A stretch of DNA of 64,000 nucleotides from Acidobacteriota bacterium. GTDB taxonomy: Bacteria > Acidobacteriota > Terriglobia > Terriglobales > Acidobacteriaceae. The position numbers and the translations under genes were made by a program. The notes under the pieces are model-generated. The model saw only the letters and a program-made list of their open reading frames with translations, ran no database searches and had not been told where the DNA came from. Where the stretch lies: positions 108,955 through 172,954 of the forward strand of contig QIAN01000162.1 of assembly GCA_003225005.1 (NCBI GenBank), written 5' to 3'. Shown piece after piece: positions 63,665 through 64,000 of the stretch (positions within the stretch are counted from its first letter, which is position 1; each line of letters begins with the position of its first letter).

Positions 63665-63816
63665 CTCGACATAGTCCGGAAGGCCACATGGTATCGGCTA
63701 TCTGGCTCTCGAGATAGCCAATATACTTGATGTTCATAGTGGGTGCTCCCTTCGGTAAAGTTTTGGCTGACACTCAAAACCTACCTCAAAGGGGCGCCCT
63801 TTTATAATGCGTAATC
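63665..63816 (-). repeat. RIT right inverted repeat
   Basis: The reverse complement of this segment matches 60362-60513. Inside, CTATGTCGAG at about 63588 and its complement at 63665 form an extra inverted pair behind the last recombinase gene, which may serve as a terminator or accessory site. Confidence 0.92.
63692..63723 (+). other. Putative recombination core of RIT, right (12-8-12 dyad)
   Basis: Arms TATCGGCTATCT / AGATAGCCAATA (one mismatch) flank GGCTCTCG, the same spacer in the same plus-strand orientation as the left core, although the surrounding repeat is inverted. Confidence 0.6.
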
Positions 63817-64000
63817 TGTTTTGAGAAAGCCTGTTCTTCACCTGAATATTGAAACCCTCCAGTGGCCAAAAATCGGCTTCTGGGAACTCTGCCGCTGACG
63901 ATCGCCGGGATCCCTGCCTCGCACCGGGCAACACAGAAGTTGCCTGCGTTTTCGAGATTGGTCCCGATAAACCCTTGTGGTCATTGACGGGCCGACTCCC
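63817..64000. other. Sequence right of the RIT element
   Basis: No gene is recognised in the last 184 bases. The open minus-strand frame here runs into the inverted repeat and is not supported. Confidence 0.4.

Larger units (their letters stand above)
60362..63816 (+). mobile_element. Complete recombinase-in-trio (RIT) element, 3,455 bp
   Basis: Three consecutive tyrosine recombinase genes, each overlapping the next by ATGA, lie between 152-bp inverted repeats at 60362-60513 and 63665-63816. This is the defining layout of RIT elements. All three recombinases keep their catalytic residues and frames, and both ends are present, so the element looks capable of movement. No cargo gene is present. 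I see no obvious target duplication outside the repeats. Confidence 0.93.

Noticed and set aside
60362..63816. Tn554-type transposon
   Set aside because: Tn554 also has three transposition genes, but only two are tyrosine recombinases and it carries resistance cargo; the three similar recombinases and long inverted ends here fit RIT.
1..64000. CRISPR arrays, rRNA and tRNA genes
   Set aside because: I saw no regularly spaced direct repeats with unique spacers and no tRNA- or rRNA-like sequence.

Overview
The window looks like chromosomal DNA of a soil-type Acidobacteriota (Terriglobia/Koribacter-like). This is inferred from family content, not from a marker gene. It carries an ADOP/MacB-type permease without its own ATPase, two Oar-like TonB-dependent receptors, an SBBP/choice-of-anchor protein, two membrane-embedded spermidine-synthase-like proteins, a MASE1-PAS-GGDEF-EAL sensor, a vanadium haloperoxidase-like protein, secreted esterase and peptidase genes, and many small acidobacterial-style orphan genes. 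No rRNA, tRNA or CRISPR array was recognised.

Layout. 0-11 kb is ordinary housekeeping: the end of a cysteine synthase followed by a JAMM (Mec-like) peptidase, an ACT-domain protein, a radical SAM protein, DinB, an oligopeptide ABC ATPase, an EamA exporter, rpe, a BamD-like lipoprotein and a response regulator with a very long tail. 11-38 kb holds the c-di-GMP sensor, an esterase, a broken TonB receptor, an S9 peptidase, an IS5-type insertion sequence, two divergent spermidine-synthase-like genes around a GH3 fossil, a Crp/Fnr regulator, a TPR lipoprotein, a frameshifted GrpB gene and a second frameshifted TonB receptor. 38-53 kb is a graveyard of mobile DNA (IS1182, IS110, group II intron RT, a MITE, and duplicated or decayed small genes). 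It is interspersed with intact genes for a GH42-like/DUF4832 protein, a haloperoxidase, an SBBP protein and an ADOP permease.

53.7-57.2 kb is a complete 3.47-kb IS66-type element with matching terminal repeats and an approximately 9-bp target duplication. It sits inside a GIY-YIG/HTH-like gene whose frame is restored when the element is removed in silico. 57.5-60.3 kb carries a serine hydrolase and a secreted orphan, each lying between copies of a double-hairpin repeat of about 65 bp.

60.36-63.82 kb is the most striking object: a complete recombinase-in-trio (RIT) element. It has three translationally coupled tyrosine recombinases between 152-bp inverted repeats. Each repeat contains a 12-8-12 lox-like core whose 8-bp spacer points the same way at both ends although the surrounding repeats are inverted. 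The first recombinase has its ribosome binding site buried in a strong hairpin. Several other genes in the window carry single-nucleotide frameshifts, which may be real decay or residual sequencing error.
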